64,000 bases of DNA from Moniliophthora roreri (lineage: Eukaryota; Basidiomycota; Agaricomycetes; Agaricales; Marasmiaceae), in contig LATX02000005.1 of the NCBI GenBank assembly GCA_001466705.2, positions 62,001 through 126,000 of the forward strand. The letters run 5' to 3'. The position numbers and the translations under genes are program-made. Each line of letters opens with the position of its first letter. Positions within the stretch are counted from its first letter, which is position 1. Below are positions 47,374 through 58,669 of the stretch, piece by piece. The notes beneath the pieces were generated by a model, which saw only the letters and a list, made by a program, of their open reading frames with translations, was not told the DNA's origin and ran no database searches.

Positions 47374-47847
47374 CTAAGATTCTCTGTCTCTGTACAATTC
47401 TGCATCATAGTCCTCTGACATGTCCAGCATGTCATTGATGTCCCAAAGCATAGGTGTGGCTGGCAAATTCCATGCCAGTTGCCAACCTGCCGCCTCCCAT
47501 TCCTCTACAGAAAGCAACCCTGTAAACCTCCCTACCTTCTGTGGTTCTGCCTCTACAAACATGAAGTCTGTATCTGTATCACTATCTTCTGCTGCTTCTT
47601 CAGTATTCACCAGCAAGATTGTCATAAGGTTCATCGTCATAATTGCAATGATCTGACAAAGAGTCTGAACTTGGACGAGCCCCTCAGTGTGCAATGCAGC
47701 GAGACCTTTGTTGGTCAGGGCAGTTTCCAGAAGTATGCCCAGGCTGAGTTTTGAAGCATCTCTGACACATGTACTGCAGGCAATTCTGGGTGAGATGGTG
47801 TTCCAGTCCGCACACAGGGCAGAGACGTGGTCGATGAGTTGGGTCAT
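47374..47847 (-). CDS. G6 ORF4 (overlapping +1 frame)
   Basis: Open minus-strand frame: MTQLIDHVSALCADWNTISP, ETALTNKGLAALHTEGLVQV, QTLCQIIAIMTMN, FMFVEAEPQKVGRFTGLLSV and DYDAELYRDRES. It aligns end to end with ORF4 of G1 and G3. An upstream open piece in the same frame (48264-47914) carries FRHLRPQFHPEVEIVPAVSG, matching G1. G6 is independent of G3 (other strand, different changes), so retention of this frame in three copies is the main evidence that it is coding. Confidence 0.6.
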   Translation of the reverse strand: MTQLIDHVSALCADWNTISPRIACSTCVRDASKLSLGILLETALTNKGLAALHTEGLVQVQTLCQIIAIMTMNLMTILLVNTEEAAEDSDTDTDFMFVEAEPQKVGRFTGLLSVEEWEAAGWQLAWNLPATPMLWDINDMLDMSEDYDAELYRDRES

Positions 47848-49369
47848 TGGGGTCAGGACTGGAGTTGGAGGCCTTGAGCTTGTTGTCGGTGGGGCATCAT
47901 TGTTTGAGAGGATTCAATTCTCCTCGTCCTCATCCTCGTTCTTGTCCTCTTGCATTTCTGACGGGACCTCCCCACTGACTGCGGGTACAATTTCAACTTC
48001 AGGGTGGAACTGAGGCCTCAGGTGTCTGAAGACTGCTAGGGTTGATGGTGCTTGGGGGTGTGGGTTCTCTGGAGGGGGTGTTATTGGCCAGCTCGATCTT
48101 AGGTTTGATGTCGGGATTGGGAGTGGGGTCAGGATAAAGGAGGGCGTCGTCGGCAGTGGGTTCAGTGGCCTCATGAGGGGTGGTGGTGAGTCATTCCTCA
48201 AGAGTTCAGGGTTTAGAGGTGGCATGGACAAATGTGGATGAGATGGGAAGAGGGATGGTACCATAACAGGCCCTCTCAGTCTGATGTGATAGTTGCAATC
48301 AAAGAGGACCTGATTTGCGATTTCCAGGCTGCAACTTTCAATAATCTTCTCAAATAGCTTTCATTGGGACTGGAGGAAAAAGAGGCTTTTGATGCAGGGT
48401 TCCAGTCAGTTGTCACTATTGGCGGCAGCTCAGATCTGGTCATTGTACTGTTCAGAATTGAACACACTATGTACAAGGTGTTCTTTTAACATGGTTTTCT
48501 GATTGAGAAAACACTTGATCTTCTTGCAAAGAGAATTTTTATAAAACCATATATAAATTCTAAATTTCAATTGTGTCCTCTCAACAAGAATATGCCTGGA
48601 GAATACTAAATTTTCAGCAGCAAAAGATATAGAATTTTCAACTTCTGAGAATTAATAGATAATACAATATATTAGAATAATTTCTATACTGAGAAAATAT
48701 TAAATTTTCTCTAGTTGAANCAGAAAATGCTGATAAGATAAGATAAAAATTCCACATTTTCTATTGTGGGAAAGTCAGAGAAAACACTAGGAAAACACTA
48801 GGAAAATAGTAGAAAAATCATGTGAAAACACTATATTTTAAAGCAGTTTTTAGATAGTTTTCATATAGTTTTTCTTTTGTATTTAATATGTTTCCTTTGA
48901 TATAAAATTCAAAATCTTATATTTATTTTCTAAATGTTTTCTCACTATTTTATAAGGCAGAAAATTTAGTATATTTGTAATTAGAAAACTAAAGGATAAT
49001 TCTATAATTTCATTATTATAAAATAATCAAAAAACACAGACTCTTCTGGAAATTAAAATCCAGAGTATGCTTGCTGTTTTCAATATGTGATGATAACTTG
49101 AAACTAATAGAATTTTCTGAGTGTTGTCTGGAAGCAAATATATAGCAGTACTCTGAGTGTATTTCCTTTGTATTAATAGCATAAAAAGAACACCTCGTAC
49201 GTAGTGACAAATGAAGGAGCTGGTAGGGGTTGGGTTGGAGACCATTCTGGTACACAATGTTCTCTCCATATCGTCCTTCTCCAGCTACAGTAGGAACAGG
49301 GCTCTGGACTCTGGATGACTGGCTACCAGAAGCAGAAGTGGAAGAAGAGGAGGTGGTTGCATTCGACAT
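47640..49369 (-). pseudogene. G6 ORF3 with knuckles, split by CACTA copy G
   Basis: Minus strand. The N-terminus MSNATTSSSTSASGSQ-like at 49369, PVPTVAGEGRYGENIVYQNG and NPYQLLHL is interrupted by copy G (49206-48465). After it, ORF3 resumes and ends with CPVCGLEHHLTQNC and CQRCFKTQPGHTSGNC near 47800-47700, with all ligands intact, followed by CIAH and TGA. Several further stops are present. Confidence 0.75.
48465..49206 (+). mobile_element. CACTA-type element, copy G (complete, TSD ACA)
   Basis: 742 bp including one N (48720). Starts CACTATGTACAAGGTGTTCT and AACATGG; ends GCATAAAAAGAACACCTCG and TACGTAGTG. It is flanked by ACA at 48462-48464 and 49207-49209. Removing it and one ACA restores ORF3 sequence that aligns with G3. 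This is the best proof of element ends and of the 3-bp target duplication. Confidence 0.93.
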
Positions 49370-49389
49370 GTTTAAACAGCAATAGGGAT

Positions 49390-51395
49390 GGGTTTTTTTG
49401 GCTTCAGTTTGTGTTTCCTTATATAATCCCTGTAGAGGTCCAAGCAGCTGACCATCCCTTTAGTCTTGATCCACCAATTATGAGATGAATCATAACCCAT
49501 GTATGACACCAGAAATTCTCGGGGTCATTTCTTGGGTCTATGTCCGATGATCGCTTCTACTTTGTATTCTTCAAATCCTTCTATCAGATCTGGGGGTGGT
49601 TCCATAAAGCTAGGCCCATGGGCCTCTGTTTCCTTAAATGGCATAAGGAGAGCTGCATGGAAAACAGGGTGGATTTTCCATTGATGCGGTAGTTTCAGCC
49701 AGTGTGTAACGGGCCCCAGAACTTCAAGAATCTTGAACAGCTCTTCTTGTTTTGGGGCTAGTTTCTTGGTTGGGTACCCTATGGCCAAGTTCTTTCCTTC
49801 TAGCCATACCTTCTGTCCTATGTCAAACATTTCTAACTTCTGTTTTTCTCATCGTATCATCTGCTGTTATGTGAGCTCTAACAGGCTGACAGTTTCTTCC
49901 CTGACTTTCTTTAGTTCTTGTAGTCGTTCTTCTACTAATGGAATGCTAGTTTGTTCAAACACTGTTGGGAAGGCTCTTGGGTAATATTCCATCATCATGA
50001 AGAAGGGAGATTTCTTGAGTATGGAATGAGTCCAGTTATTGTGTGTGAACTTGGCTATAGAGAGGTATTCCTTCCATTTCATCTGTTCTTTTGAGCAGAA
50101 AATGTGGAGGTAGACTTCAATTTCCTGATTGACTTGTTCAGTTTCCCCATCTGTCTGTGGATGAAATGCAGTGCTCATCGAATGTTTGATGGACAACTGT
50201 CTTCCCATCTCCTGAAATACTTCTACTGCGAATCTGGAGTCTTGGTTGGATATAATACAATCTGGAAGTCTGAAGTGTCTGTACACATGTTGAATTAGCA
50301 ATTCTGCTATTTTCATGGCATCCAACTTCTTTGTGCATGGTGTAAAAATTACCCCCTTCATAGAGGAGTGGTCCACCACGACAAGAATAGAGTCCATGCT
50401 GTCGCATTCCAGCAGGTTGGTAATAAGATCCATCATACAAACTTGAAAGGGAAAGGAGGGATGGTTGTAATGGTTGAATGAGGGTCTTCGTTGGGTGTGT
50501 GTTGATTTTTGATTGCTGGCATGGTACACAGCTGTCCATGAAGTTTTTGACAAATTTAGCCATTCCTGGCCACCAGAAGTCTTGTTGAACCTGTTCCAGG
50601 GTATTCCATTGTCCTGGGTGGCCTACACCTGGAGTTTCATGTACTGTTCACACAACGTTTCATCGGAGGTCTACATCATTTGGTACATAAATCCATCCCT
50701 TAAAGAATAGCAAACCATCATCAATTTTCCAGTCTGATAATGCAGATTTGATTGGCGGCACACCTTGGTGTAGTAACTGTTCCAAGGCCGACTTATGGAA
50801 GTTGTCCAGGCCCAATTGTTCCATGATTTTGTTTTTCATTTCTAGGTTGATCCCCTTCACGAAGAGTTGTTCTGGTAAGAGAACCATGTTTTCGTTATCT
50901 GTGTCTTCGTCTTTGCATTCATTGCTTTGTCATGACAGAGCATCCGCCTGAGTGAGTGATTTGCCTGGTACATGAACAAGAGCTAGATCGAATTCTGACA
51001 GGAATAAACTCCACCTGGCCTGTCTTCTGTTGAGTTTCTGGGCTGTTCAAAAATACGTAAGGTTCTTGTGATCAGATAGGATCACTACCTTATATTTTCC
51101 TCCCATCAAATAGTGTCGCCATTCTGTCAGAGCCCATACTATGGCCAGCAATTCTTGATCATAGATCTTATAGTTCCTTTCTGTCAGTGACAATGATTTT
51201 GATAGGTATCCACATGGGTGCCATTTACTGTCTGCTCCCTGCTGATGAAGCACTGCTCCGGTGGCCCATTTATAAGCATCCACTTCTATGACAAAGGGTT
51301 TATCTGTGTTGGGCATGAGGAGTACTGGTTCTGAGAGGAATTTCTTCTTGAGAAGGTCAAAGGTGATCTGACACATTGTCGTCCATTGTATGATG
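49390..51395 (-). pseudogene. pol: G6 pol: RNase H, integrase, chromodomain
   Basis: Minus strand from about 51395. RNase [46 protein letters not shown]. Linker: LLPEQLFVKGINLEMKNKI, where G1 has a TGA in place of the Gln codon and G3 a TAG. Integrase: CVPCQQSK, MDLITNLLECD, SNQDSRF (Asp to Asn), GETEQVNQEIE. Chromodomain: YKVEAIIGHRPKK, after which a stop interrupts the fold. It ends upstream of ORF3. Frameshift and stops inactivate it. Confidence 0.87.
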
Positions 51396-52221
51396 TACCT
51401 TGACCATCCTCCACTGTCACCCAGACTCTCTCCTTCCTCAGACCTGGCTCTATCCTCATCCACTTACGACTCTCGGAAGGAGACTCAGCTGTCCTCTTCA
51501 TGCAAGGGGTCTCATATGTTCTGTCATCCTCTCCACCTGCCACTGGCATCATTCTCCTCACATGAGCATGCTCTTCATGTTCTCTCTTCAACTTCTCCAC
51601 CCATTCCTTCTCTACCCTCTCTTTCTCAGCACATTTGGCCTGCTCCCTCTCTTCCTTCTCCTTCTTCTTGGCTTTGTGAACCACCTCCAGCCATGCTGAG
51701 ATCTGGCTGTTCTTGATCTCCTCATATGCAACCTGCTACTGCTTCTATTCAGCGAGCTGCTCCTCTCAGGCTTCCATTGCAGCCAGCCATTCCTCCTCAA
51801 TTTGGCTCTGTGCAGAGTTTGCCACCTTTGTACAAGCCAAGTAGAGAGTGGCACTCTTACTGGGTTTGTGGACAGGAAGAGGAGGGTATTTAGGTTCAGG
51901 AACGTCAGCCAGGAAATTGACAATGGGCATATCTGAGGACATTGCCTTGAGCATCTTGGAATTGTTCCAAGTGCAAGTCAGCTGAGGATACATGTGGCTG
52001 CCAAGGTCAGGAATGTCAGAGGTGGGGTACTCCTCTGCAGTTTTGTAGCTCTTGGTGCTGACTTGCATACTTGAAGAAGCTTCAGCTGACATTTCATGGT
52101 TGAACTTCATGGGGGATTGTAATTGAGTCAAGGTTCTTTTGGTCTTCTCTTTTATATGTTTCTCTTTTCTGCAGCCGCATGACACTTTCCTTCCATCATC
52201 TTCCACATCATTCTTCTCCAT
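51396..52221 (-). pseudogene. Uncharacterised coiled-coil ORF, antisense to an LB LTR
   Basis: Minus-strand frame from ATG 52221: MEKNDVEDDGRKVSCGCRKE, STKSYKTAEEYPTSDIPDLG, KMLKAMSSDMPIVNFLADV, YPPLPVHKPSKSATLYLACT and QIEEEWLAAMEA. After stops it gives a long charged helix (AKKKEKEEREQAKCAEKERV, EKEWVEKLKREHEEHAHVRR) and an acidic/basic tail to about 51399, where G6 begins. Coiled-coil and gag-like character are seen; no family is recognised. It lies head-on to the LB 3' LTR at 52283, whose polypurine tract shows that the element interior reads plus, so this frame would be antisense in LB, or LB carries captured sequence. Confidence 0.45.
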
Positions 52222-52269
52222 TGTTCCACTTATTTTCTTTTCTATAATGTTCCTCCAGGGTCAGAACCT

Positions 52270-52282
52270 AAGGGGGGGATAC
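52270..52282 (+). promoter_or_regulatory. LB polypurine tract
   Basis: AAGGGGGGGATAC directly before the LTR, matching the G1 and G3 tracts in place and type. It fixes 52283-52724 as a 3' LTR in plus orientation. Confidence 0.7.
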
Positions 52283-52724
52283 TGTTACGCCCATACGACT
52301 CAGCTCTGCTGTAACACGTACAAGATCTACTTATGTGTCTCTTTCATCATATCCTACATATTTCATTAATCTCTGCATTGTACATTTTACAGCATGTTTT
52401 CTTGTAGCAACATCTTGGTCATTGTTCTCATGGACTACATACGTTCTCCACATTGTATTCTCTCCCAGTAGATATAAACCACTGTATTCTACCAGTATAC
52501 CCCAAGTGGAAAATTAACATTGTTCTACACTCTACTCCTCTCTACTTGCTCTCATCCTCACTCATGCAGAGACCCTTCATCTTGGCCAAGTCCTGTAGTC
52601 CTGTAGTTCTGTTGCTGATAGCTTCAGCAAACCTAGCTCCTTTGTATGGTGATCCTCATATGGTACTCTCCTTGCTGTTTGGCCATACTTGTCCTTGTCT
52701 CTTTCCTCTTGCATAGTCCTAACA
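52283..52724 (+). repeat. LB 3' LTR
   Basis: 442 bp, TGTTACGCCCATACGACTC to GCATAGTCCTAACA, homologous to 32433-32869. The interior lies to the left; to the right is gypsy sequence of the G1 family. Confidence 0.8.
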
Positions 52725-53302
52725 GCTGTCCTCTGAAAAAAGGAACAGATGGAGAATGGCACCCATGCAGATACCTGTTGAAATCTCTATCTCTGACAGA
52801 ACAGAATTACAAGATCTATAATCAAGAATTGCTTGCAATTTTTAGAGCACTTACAGAATGGAGACATTACCTGATGGGGGGGGAAGCACAAGGTGGTAGT
52901 TCTGTCAGATTACGAAAACCTCACATATTTCAGAACTGCATAAAAACTAAATCAGCAACAGGCATGCTGGAGTTTGTTTCTATCTGAATTTGATCTGGCA
53001 CTAATACACATGCTGGAGAAGCAAATGACACAAGCAGACACCTTGTCACAACAGTCTAATGAGAAGAAAGACAAAGATAATGATAACAAGGGATGTCATT
53101 CTGCTACCAGACCATCTGTTCATCAAGGGAATCAATTTGGAATTAGAGAAAGAAATTTGGAAACAATTGGGCCCAGACAACTTTCACAAGTCAGCCTTGG
53201 AAACATTACTAGACCAAGGCATGCTGCCAATCAAATCCATGCTCTCCAATTGGGAGATCAAAGACAAGTCGCTATTTTTCAAGGGCAGAGTCTACATGCC
53301 AA
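52725..53302 (+). pseudogene. pol: Chromovirus-family RNase H and linker fragment
   Basis: Reads KKGTDGEWHPCRYLLKSLSL, NYKIYNQELLAIFRALTEWR and HYLMGG. A frameshift in a G-run near 52878 is followed by [50 protein letters not shown] and LFFKGRVYMP. It matches G1 17230-17850. It ends where the inverted L7 LTR begins. The integrase part at 54388 continues the same element after losing about 235 bp. Confidence 0.8.
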
Positions 53303-54387
53303 TAATACCACTTGAATGTGCTACACAAAGAGCTGATCTGTTGATCAGATCCTGCTCTCCTATTGTCTATATGTGTATAGTGATGTGCAGAGTGTGGTTC
53401 AGCATGATCAGAGTTACCACACTTAGACTCTATTTGATGGTTGTGATCCAAATAAGCATGTATTCATTTATCAATGCAGAGACTATGAGGATATATTTGT
53501 TTTAATAAATTTGTTTTTATTGTGTGTTTTCTGGTTTCTACTATCTCAATCAAGCCTAAATACAACAGCTAATTGCACTGAGGTGATGGTAAGACTACTC
53601 TGAAGTGATAACTCAAGTAATCAAAGACTACAGTACCCCTTGTACTGGATACAACCCTCTTGGTTGTGATCTGTAATGCACTTAAGCAGGAAAACTTCTA
53701 CTTCCAATGTAGCCTGAGCCCTCTCTAAGATGTGTCAACACTAGGAAAACACTAGCTGCCTCCAGAAAGCCACCAAAACTTTCTGATACAAAGTCTTCTC
53801 TTAACTCAAAAACAACTATTTGCTAAAGTGCAGAACAAATATCTGGCTTTGCCATCACTATCAAGTTTGGTTTATAGTCTTATATCTCAACTAGGTCTAC
53901 TCTGAGTCCCTAGGGCCTGACATGAGGAGAAAAATCTGATTGAATGTGATTTCTCTACACAAACAATAGCCACATACAAATCGCATAGTGGTGGGGCAGA
54001 TTCCTCTGCTCCCACCTACAAAATGGCTGTCCTTATATACTGCTGGAAACACATATTTACAATAAAATTATAATAATAAGTATATATCATACTGGTCACA
54101 AGAAAATCACAAAATGAATGTATATGGGTTCAGTCCCTTGTCACACTAGTAATCCCATACCATATATAGGTATGCAGGTCACTAATAAATATAATCTGAG
54201 GTATTGGAAGCACAACTTGAGCTAGGCCCTCCATGCAGCATATGGGTATCTAGGTTTGGAATCTGTTGCTACTGCATAGGAGTTCCTTATCCCATTTTTC
54301 AATGGTCAGAAATAGATGTGTTCCATGCCAGCAGATGAAAACCAATATACATCTCATGCAAACTCCAATCTAACTGATTGAAGAATC
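53303..54387 (-). mobile_element. L7 LTR with adjoining internal sequence, minus orientation
   Basis: The LTR occupies 53317-54145 (829 bp; minus strand TGTGACAAGGGACTGAACC to TTTGTGTAGCACA). On its 3' side 14 bp (TTCAAGTGGTATTA on minus) are shared with the other copy at 59571-59584. On its 5' side about 240 bp of L7 internal sequence follow (54146-54387). It is inserted in chromovirus pol with loss of target sequence. Confidence 0.75.
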
Positions 54388-54756
54388 AAAAGAGTCCTAT
54401 TCCTTTCAAGTCTGTACTATAAACCTCATCACTGACCTCCCAGAAGTTGACAGGTTTGATGCTATTCTGGTTGTGGTGGACCACTCCTCTATAAAGAAGG
54501 CTATTTTTACCCCATGTACCAAAACAATGGATGCTTCAGGAATCGCAAATCTGTTAATCCAACACCTATACAAGCATTTCAGTCTCCCAGACTGAATCAT
54601 CTCTGACCAAGACTCACAGTTTGTGGCAGAAGTCTTTCAAGAGATGGGGAGACAACTGCTCATCAAACATTCCATGAGCACTGCATTTCACCCCCAGACA
54701 GATGGAGAAACAGAGAGAGTAAACCAAGAAATCAAAATATTCCTAAGGATCTTGTG
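54388..54756 (+). pseudogene. pol: Chromovirus-family integrase core fragment
   Basis: Frame: FQVCTINLITDLPEVDRFDA (Asn where the first catalytic Asp is expected), [40 protein letters not shown] (second Asp kept) and [18 protein letters not shown] (Glu kept). One TGA near 54594. It ends at FLRIL with TGA, after which the sequence is not chromovirus. Confidence 0.82.
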
Positions 54757-55012
54757 AGGAGTATACAATACATTTTATTTCACTACCAAACTGGGTTACA
54801 TTGATCCCCAGTCTATGACTGGAGATATATAATTCTTGCCATGTATGTATATAGAGACATCTTGAATTCTACCACCTTGACATACTCACTCAGCCATAAC
54901 AGCTTTGTAACTTACACCTATTCTACTTGGTTACCATAACAGGCCTTTATAGAGGATATGGCATGACATATTTTTGAGCATTAAAAGGTAGGATACAAGA
55001 ATAGAAACTAAC
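54757..55012 (+). other. Possible LTR remnant before the next gag
   Basis: AT-rich, with TTACCATAACA near 54930-54942, like the CATAACA ends of the gypsy LTRs here, about 70 bp before an ATG. No second copy lies in the window to confirm it. Confidence 0.3.
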
Positions 55013-56412
55013 ATGGCAACAATTGATATAGACACCCAACAAACCAAAGAATCGAACTTGACCTCAGACTTCAATGCCACACATGGACAAAGATGAAAGA
55101 CCTTTCATTGCAATGCAATCCATTCAATCTACTTCTCCACCAGGCACTGACTTCCTTATCAATGACAAAGTCCTGGAGGAATACCTAGAAGCTGTCAGCA
55201 ATGCCAAGAAGAAAATTCGAGTGATAGCATGGGAACTTGAGAAGAACAAACTCAATAGGGGAGAGCTGGAGATTGTGAAACAGCTGAAGATATGACTAAT
55301 AGATGCCAAGGCTGACTTAGAGGATGCAAGGGACAAACAAACACAACAAAGGAGGCTGGCAAGAAGGAGAAGGAAAGCAGCCATACAGGAGGAATTTGAG
55401 GATGTAGAAGACAGGCTGAATGAGACAGCATCACAGATAGTGGATGTCATGAGCCAGATGAAGAACACAGTAGAAGAGATTAAGGCATGGATGGCCAGAG
55501 TAGAAGCATGGAGAGAAAGAGAAGAAGGACAGAGTCCTTCTGATGTAGAGAAAGGAGAGGCTAGGGTGGTTGAGATTGTTGATAAGCCAGAGGATATTCC
55601 TATGTGACACAAGAAGGATAACATTGCTGTTAATGTTAATACACAAACATTGGACAAATCCATACTACTCTTACAATCTAATCTACTTTCAGCACATCCC
55701 TACTTTATGACTGAGAAGGCTTACAATAACAACCTGAGCAGAATTGCTGCTTTTAACACTATCTATACCATGCCATCTGTGGAATGACTACCTCAGGAGA
55801 TTGATGAGCAGGATGCTCATCACAGTAATACTTTTCAATGGGTTCAACCAAAAGTGAGGTTCATGCTGCCAACAATATTGACCTCTAAATTCAAATCTGC
55901 AAGATTTTCTGAAGCACCAAATTGCCATTTGTCACAATGAGAGGAACCAAGACTCCTCTACAAACATCATACATGAAAGGACCTATAGGTGCCCATGAAT
56001 CCTCTCAACCAGAGACACTGTATACTCTAAGTCATCTGGCACCATTCTCATATCCAGGAGTGAAGCCTCCTGACCCACCAGGTCCTTTCACCACTGGATT
56101 AGCTCCTCCTCCACCACCACTGCCACCTAGCCAGCAACCACCTAGTGAATCTAACCAAGAAAACTACTATAACTGACCATTGGGAAATAGAGAAAATACA
56201 GATCATGGAGGCTCAAACCCTCATGGGTTCAGGGGACCACCTGGTAGCGATCCAGGAGGAGACCCAGAAGGAAATGGAGGCAGTAGAGGAAATAGACCTA
56301 GTCAAGACAATCCACATTGACTACCAACAGGACAAGGGAATTACAGCTTCCCTAGAGGAATGGGTGGAAGCGGCAGTGGTGAACCCTCTGGCAGACCTGG
56401 AGGAGGATATGT
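55013..56412 (+). pseudogene. gag: Retrotransposon gag-like gene with long coiled coil
   Basis: ATG 55013 (MATIDIDTQQTKESNL), then in another frame MPHMDKDERPFIAMQSIQST and, through one TGA (55293), a long charged helix: EYLEAVSNAKKKIRVIAWEL, LIDAKADLEDARDKQTQQRR, DVEDRLNETASQIVDVMSQM and TVEEIKAWMARVEAWREREE. A second part (55922-56412) is Pro-rich (LAPPPPPLPPSQQPPSESNQ), then Gly/Asn/Arg-rich (PGSDPGGDPEGNGGSRGNRP). Coiled coil plus Pro- and Gly-rich tails resemble G5 gag, but no knuckle is seen. It is broken by stops and at least one frameshift and ends in L7-type sequence. Confidence 0.5.
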
Positions 56413-57265
56413 GCTGCTAATATGCCAATTTTATAAACCTTTCAAATTCTACACATATGAGCGTCGTTTGGACATATTTAAACAGTTGAAATGATAAGAA
56501 ACATGGAAATAGAAGGACTGATATGAGCCCGAGTAGTCAGTCAAAACCTATATATGCTTAATAGCATGAAGCTATAAGTTAATTGTGCTTATGGTATGCC
56601 CCACATGGGTACCAAGTCACTTATAGACTCTCAATATTGTGCATCAAGCCTTCTGAAACCTGTAGAGACCTCTATACAGGGTGTTCAAGAGAGACACACT
56701 GGTAGTTGAACATATATAGTATATCAAGAGGATATTTCACTTTTAAACAATCTTCAATTACTCTCAGAGAGCTCCTTCAAGCTCAGGATGATACCTATGA
56801 TATACCAAGAGAAAAGATATGACGATATCGAAGTCGGATATATGATGGAGTATTAGCTCAAGTATATGATCACTCTGCATTCTGAGATGGTGATGCAATG
56901 ATCCCTCCAAAGATAGGAGAAAGCGATAAGATGGAAATCAGATAGGATCGATGACTCCTATGGAAGTTGAGAGTATTTCTGACTATTGAAAAATGGAATA
57001 AGGAACTCCTAGGCAGTAGCAACAGATTCCGAACCTAGATACCCATATACCGCACAGAGGGCCTAGCTTGAGTCATGCTTCCAATACCTGAGATTGTATT
57101 GGTGACCTGCATACCTATATATAGTATGAGATTACTATTGTGACAAGGGACTGAACCCATATATGTTCATTTTGTGATTTTTCCTGTGACCAGTATGATA
57201 TATACCTATTATTATAATTTTAATGTAGATATTTGTTTCCAGCAGTATATAAGGACAGCCATTTT
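56413..57265 (+). mobile_element. L7 segment 1: internal sequence and LTR start
   Basis: Direct repeat of 57872 onward (TATGCCAATTTTATAAACC). The protein-like phrases MGTKSLIDSQYCASSLLKPV and MIPMIYQEKRYDDIEVGYMM suggest decayed coding sequence. The LTR begins near 57142 (TGTGACAAGGGACTGAACC), with a TATA box GTATATAAGGACAGCC at 57248. It is cut by CACTA copy H at 57266. Confidence 0.65.
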
Positions 57266-57336
57266 CACTACGTACAAGGTGTTCTTTTTATGCTATTAAT
57301 ACAAAGGAAATACATCCAGAATCCTACTATATATTT
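57266..57336 (-). mobile_element. CACTA-type element, copy H (end fragment)
   Basis: CACTACGTACAAGGTGTTCT and TATGCTATTAATACAAAGG; cut by the gap N at 57337. It lies about 10 bp downstream of the L7 TATA box. Confidence 0.85.
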
Positions 57337-57337
57337 N

Positions 57338-57871
57338 ATTGGGTAGCATAGGGTGCTCTATGAGGAGGGAAAAAGAGAGAGAGTCCTGTAGACCGAATGA
57401 TAATTACCTTGTGATTGGTCAAATGACAAATGTACTCACCAGAATGAATGGAATGATAGGGCCAAATGATAAAGAGGTTGGGGCCTTTATGGAGTATAAA
57501 TAACCCTGGTGCATGAGCAGCTGTATATGGTAAGGGGAGAATGATTATTAGCCACCGGGAAGATAATAATGGGAACTGGTGGGAGAGAGAATGGATTATA
57601 AATGGTACACACACAGGTGACGGTGTAGAGAACAATGATGAGGAGGCCACTGGCTGGACAAATGACAATGTGGCATAGGGGTAATGTTTGGTGATGCTAT
57701 GATAAAGTGTAAGCACAGAATATGGGAGACATTGATATGACAGGGATATGCACCACAGCCGTAGAACACTACACTGCATGACAGAGGAAGGAACATGAAA
57801 GGAGGAAGTAAGCAGCATCCAACCGTGGAAAGTGTCTGTGCATCATAATGCATGACTGCCGAATTCTGGTA
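57338..57871. other. Unassigned DNA after the gap
   Basis: No element ends found. A minus-strand open stretch (57818-57327) crosses the gap and is Ser/His/Leu-rich without domain signs, so I do not call it a gene. Confidence 0.4.
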
Positions 57872-58669
57872 GTATGCCAATTTTATAAACCTTTCAAATT
57901 CTACACATATGAGCATTGTTTGGACATATTTAAACAGTTGAAATGATAAGAAACATGGAAATAGAAGGACTGATATGAGCCTGAGTAGTTAGTCAAAACC
58001 TATATATGCTTGATGGCACAAAACTATAAGTTAATTGTGCTTACGGTATGCCCTACATGGGTACCAAGTCACTTATAGACTCTCAATATTGTGCATCGAG
58101 CCTCCCAAAACCTGTAGAGACCTCTATACAGTGTGTTCAAGAGAGACACACTGGTAGTTGAACATATATATGGTATATCAAGGGAATATTTCACTTTTAA
58201 ACAATCTTCAATTACTCTCAGAGAGCTCCTTCAAGCTCAGGATGATACCTACGATATACCAAGAGAAAAGATATAATGATATCTAAGTTGGATATATGAT
58301 AGAGTATTAGCTCAAGTATATGATCACTCTGCATTCCGAGAGGGTGATGCAATGATCCCTCCAAAGATAGGAGAAAGCAATAAGATGGAAATCAGATAGG
58401 GTTGATAGATGAGAAAAGACACATGAGAGATAAGCATGAGTCAGTCCAATAGGACAGACAGAACAAGGAAATACACGATGACTCCTATGGAAGTTGAGAG
58501 TATTTCTGACCATTGAAAAACGGGATAAGGAACTCCTAGGCAGTAGCAACAGATTCTGAACCTAGATACCCATATACCACATAGAGGGCCTAGCTTGAGT
58601 TGTGGTTCCAATATCTGAGATTGTATTTATTGGTGACCTGCATATCTATATATGGTATGAGATTACTAT
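57872..58669 (+). mobile_element. L7 segment 2: internal sequence
   Basis: Repeats 56413-57141 with scattered substitutions and a small insertion near 58406-58475. The same protein-like phrases are broken by stops. It leads into a complete LTR. Confidence 0.65.

Larger units (their letters stand above)
46901..51395 (-). mobile_element. G6: 5'-truncated chromovirus, minus strand, inserted in G5
   Basis: Same family as G1 and G3. It has a 3' LTR, ORF4, ORF3, chromodomain, integrase and RNase H, and stops within the RNase H/RT boundary (YIIQWTTMCQITFDLLKKKF) at about 51395, where unrelated sequence begins. CACTA copy G sits in ORF3. No 5' LTR and no target duplication partner for CAAGA (46896-46900) is present. 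Confidence 0.88.

Noticed and set aside
57327..57818. 163-codon minus-strand ORF
   Set aside because: It crosses an assembly gap, begins in unassigned DNA, and shows no domain or conserved counterpart.
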